This document shows positions 42,320-42,633 of a stretch of DNA of 42,633 nt, one piece after another. This DNA is from an uncultured Veillonella sp. (lineage in GTDB: Bacteria > Bacillota > Negativicutes > Veillonellales > Veillonellaceae): NCBI GenBank assembly GCA_934202215.1, contig CAKPXR010000005.1, positions 1-42,633 of the forward strand, given 5' to 3'. Numbering within the stretch: the stretch's first letter is position 1; each line of letters opens with the position of its first letter. Both the position numbers and the translations under genes were made by a program. The notes below the pieces were generated by a model. It made no database searches. It had not been told where the DNA came from and saw only the letters and a program-made list of their open reading frames with translations.

Positions 42320-42633
42320 TTAAATACGTTCACGGCGTCGTGAAATTATACCACGTTCTACCAATGCGCCTATAATCACTGCTACACCTGTCATACCAGC
42401 TTCTAATAAAGTGGGAGTAACAAATACGAGCGGATTACCTTGATACGTTGGGAAAACGGCGGGAACTAAAGATACAATAAATTCTGGAATATAACCACCA
42501 TATAAAATATGGGCATTCATAGCGAGCCATAAGCCAGCAGTTAAAACAATACGAATTAATCGTATACCTTTATAGGCTATTTCTCTTGGGTATAAATAGA
42601 ATACAAATACCAATAAGGATATAAGTAATGACA
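42320..42633 (-). CDS. Membrane protein, N-terminus beyond window edge
   Basis: 104 residues are readable and the frame is open to the right edge, so the start lies outside. Three hydrophobic stretches are visible: near the edge (SLLISLLVFVFYLY), GLWLAMNAHILYGGYIPEFIVSLVPAV, and MTGVAVIIGALV. The protein ends in the basic tail ERGIISRRRERI. I do not recognise the family. It ends 49 nt before the ECF S-component gene and may be co-transcribed with it. Confidence 0.6.
   Translation of the reverse strand, partial: SLLISLLVFVFYLYPREIAYKGIRLIRIVLTAGLWLAMNAHILYGGYIPEFIVSLVPAVFPTYQGNPLVFVTPTLLEAGMTGVAVIIGALVERGIISRRRERI

Noticed and set aside
1..42633. Search for tRNA, rRNA, insertion sequences, phage genes and CRISPR repeats
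   Set aside because: Reading both strands gave no cloverleaf-like genes, transposase motifs, target duplications or regularly spaced repeats.

Overview
All 42 genes I can support in this window read from the minus strand. The organism looks like a Negativicute, most probably Veillonella. The DNA is AT-rich with Firmicute-type Shine-Dalgarno sites and sigma-A-like promoters, yet it encodes diderm functions: an LptD/OstA-like protein, a Wza-like exporter and a secretin. It also carries a six-cysteine SCIFF peptide with its radical SAM maturase. The genus is inferred from overall character, not from a marker gene.

Layout, left to right (3' to 5' for the genes). 1-11.4 kb is a surface-polysaccharide locus: Wza-like exporter, membrane-bound 4,6-dehydratase, Wzz-like protein, BY-kinase-like ATPase, DegT aminotransferase, initiating sugar-phosphate transferase, LicD, IspD/TarI-like cytidylyltransferase, extended SDR, GT4 glycosyltransferase and a truncated Wzy/ligase-like protein. 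11.4-11.8 kb is the leader of that locus and a terminator. 11.8-16.4 kb is a complete branched-chain amino acid ABC importer (livKHMGF) with its promoter. 16.5-20.5 kb holds an ABC-F protein and a GspC/PilP-like plus secretin pair. 20.6-25.7 kb holds galE, pgi, DUF1294, a second epimerase, a viroplasmin-type RNase H and YbaK. 25.7-30.4 kb holds a YejK/NdpA-like protein and a four-gene group (MaoC-like, bioY, thiolase, acyl-CoA ligase) behind a strong promoter that overlaps a BirA-operator-like inverted repeat. 30.5-34.6 kb holds galU, the lptD-like gene and two secreted proteins of unknown function. 34.9-41.4 kb holds hypE, hypD, hypC, hypF, the SCIFF maturase and the 47-residue SCIFF peptide. 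41.5-42.6 kb holds an ECF S component and the end of another membrane protein.

How the parts fit. GalU, GalE, Pgi and the second epimerase supply nucleotide sugars to the polysaccharide locus. The dehydratase/aminotransferase/sugar-transferase trio suggests an amino-dideoxy initiating sugar. The cytidylyltransferase/SDR/LicD trio suggests a polyol-phosphate decoration. The kinase-like protein of the locus has lost the Walker A lysine.

The best candidates for under-described biology are: the putative biotin-regulated MaoC-BioY-thiolase-ligase group; the SCIFF ranthipeptide cassette next to [NiFe]-hydrogenase maturation genes; a repeat-containing secreted protein beside the LptD-like gene; a 32-nt bipartite leader motif shared by two distant genes; and an RNA hairpin predicted to mask the ribosome-binding site of the PilP-like gene. 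No tRNA, rRNA, insertion sequence or CRISPR array was seen.
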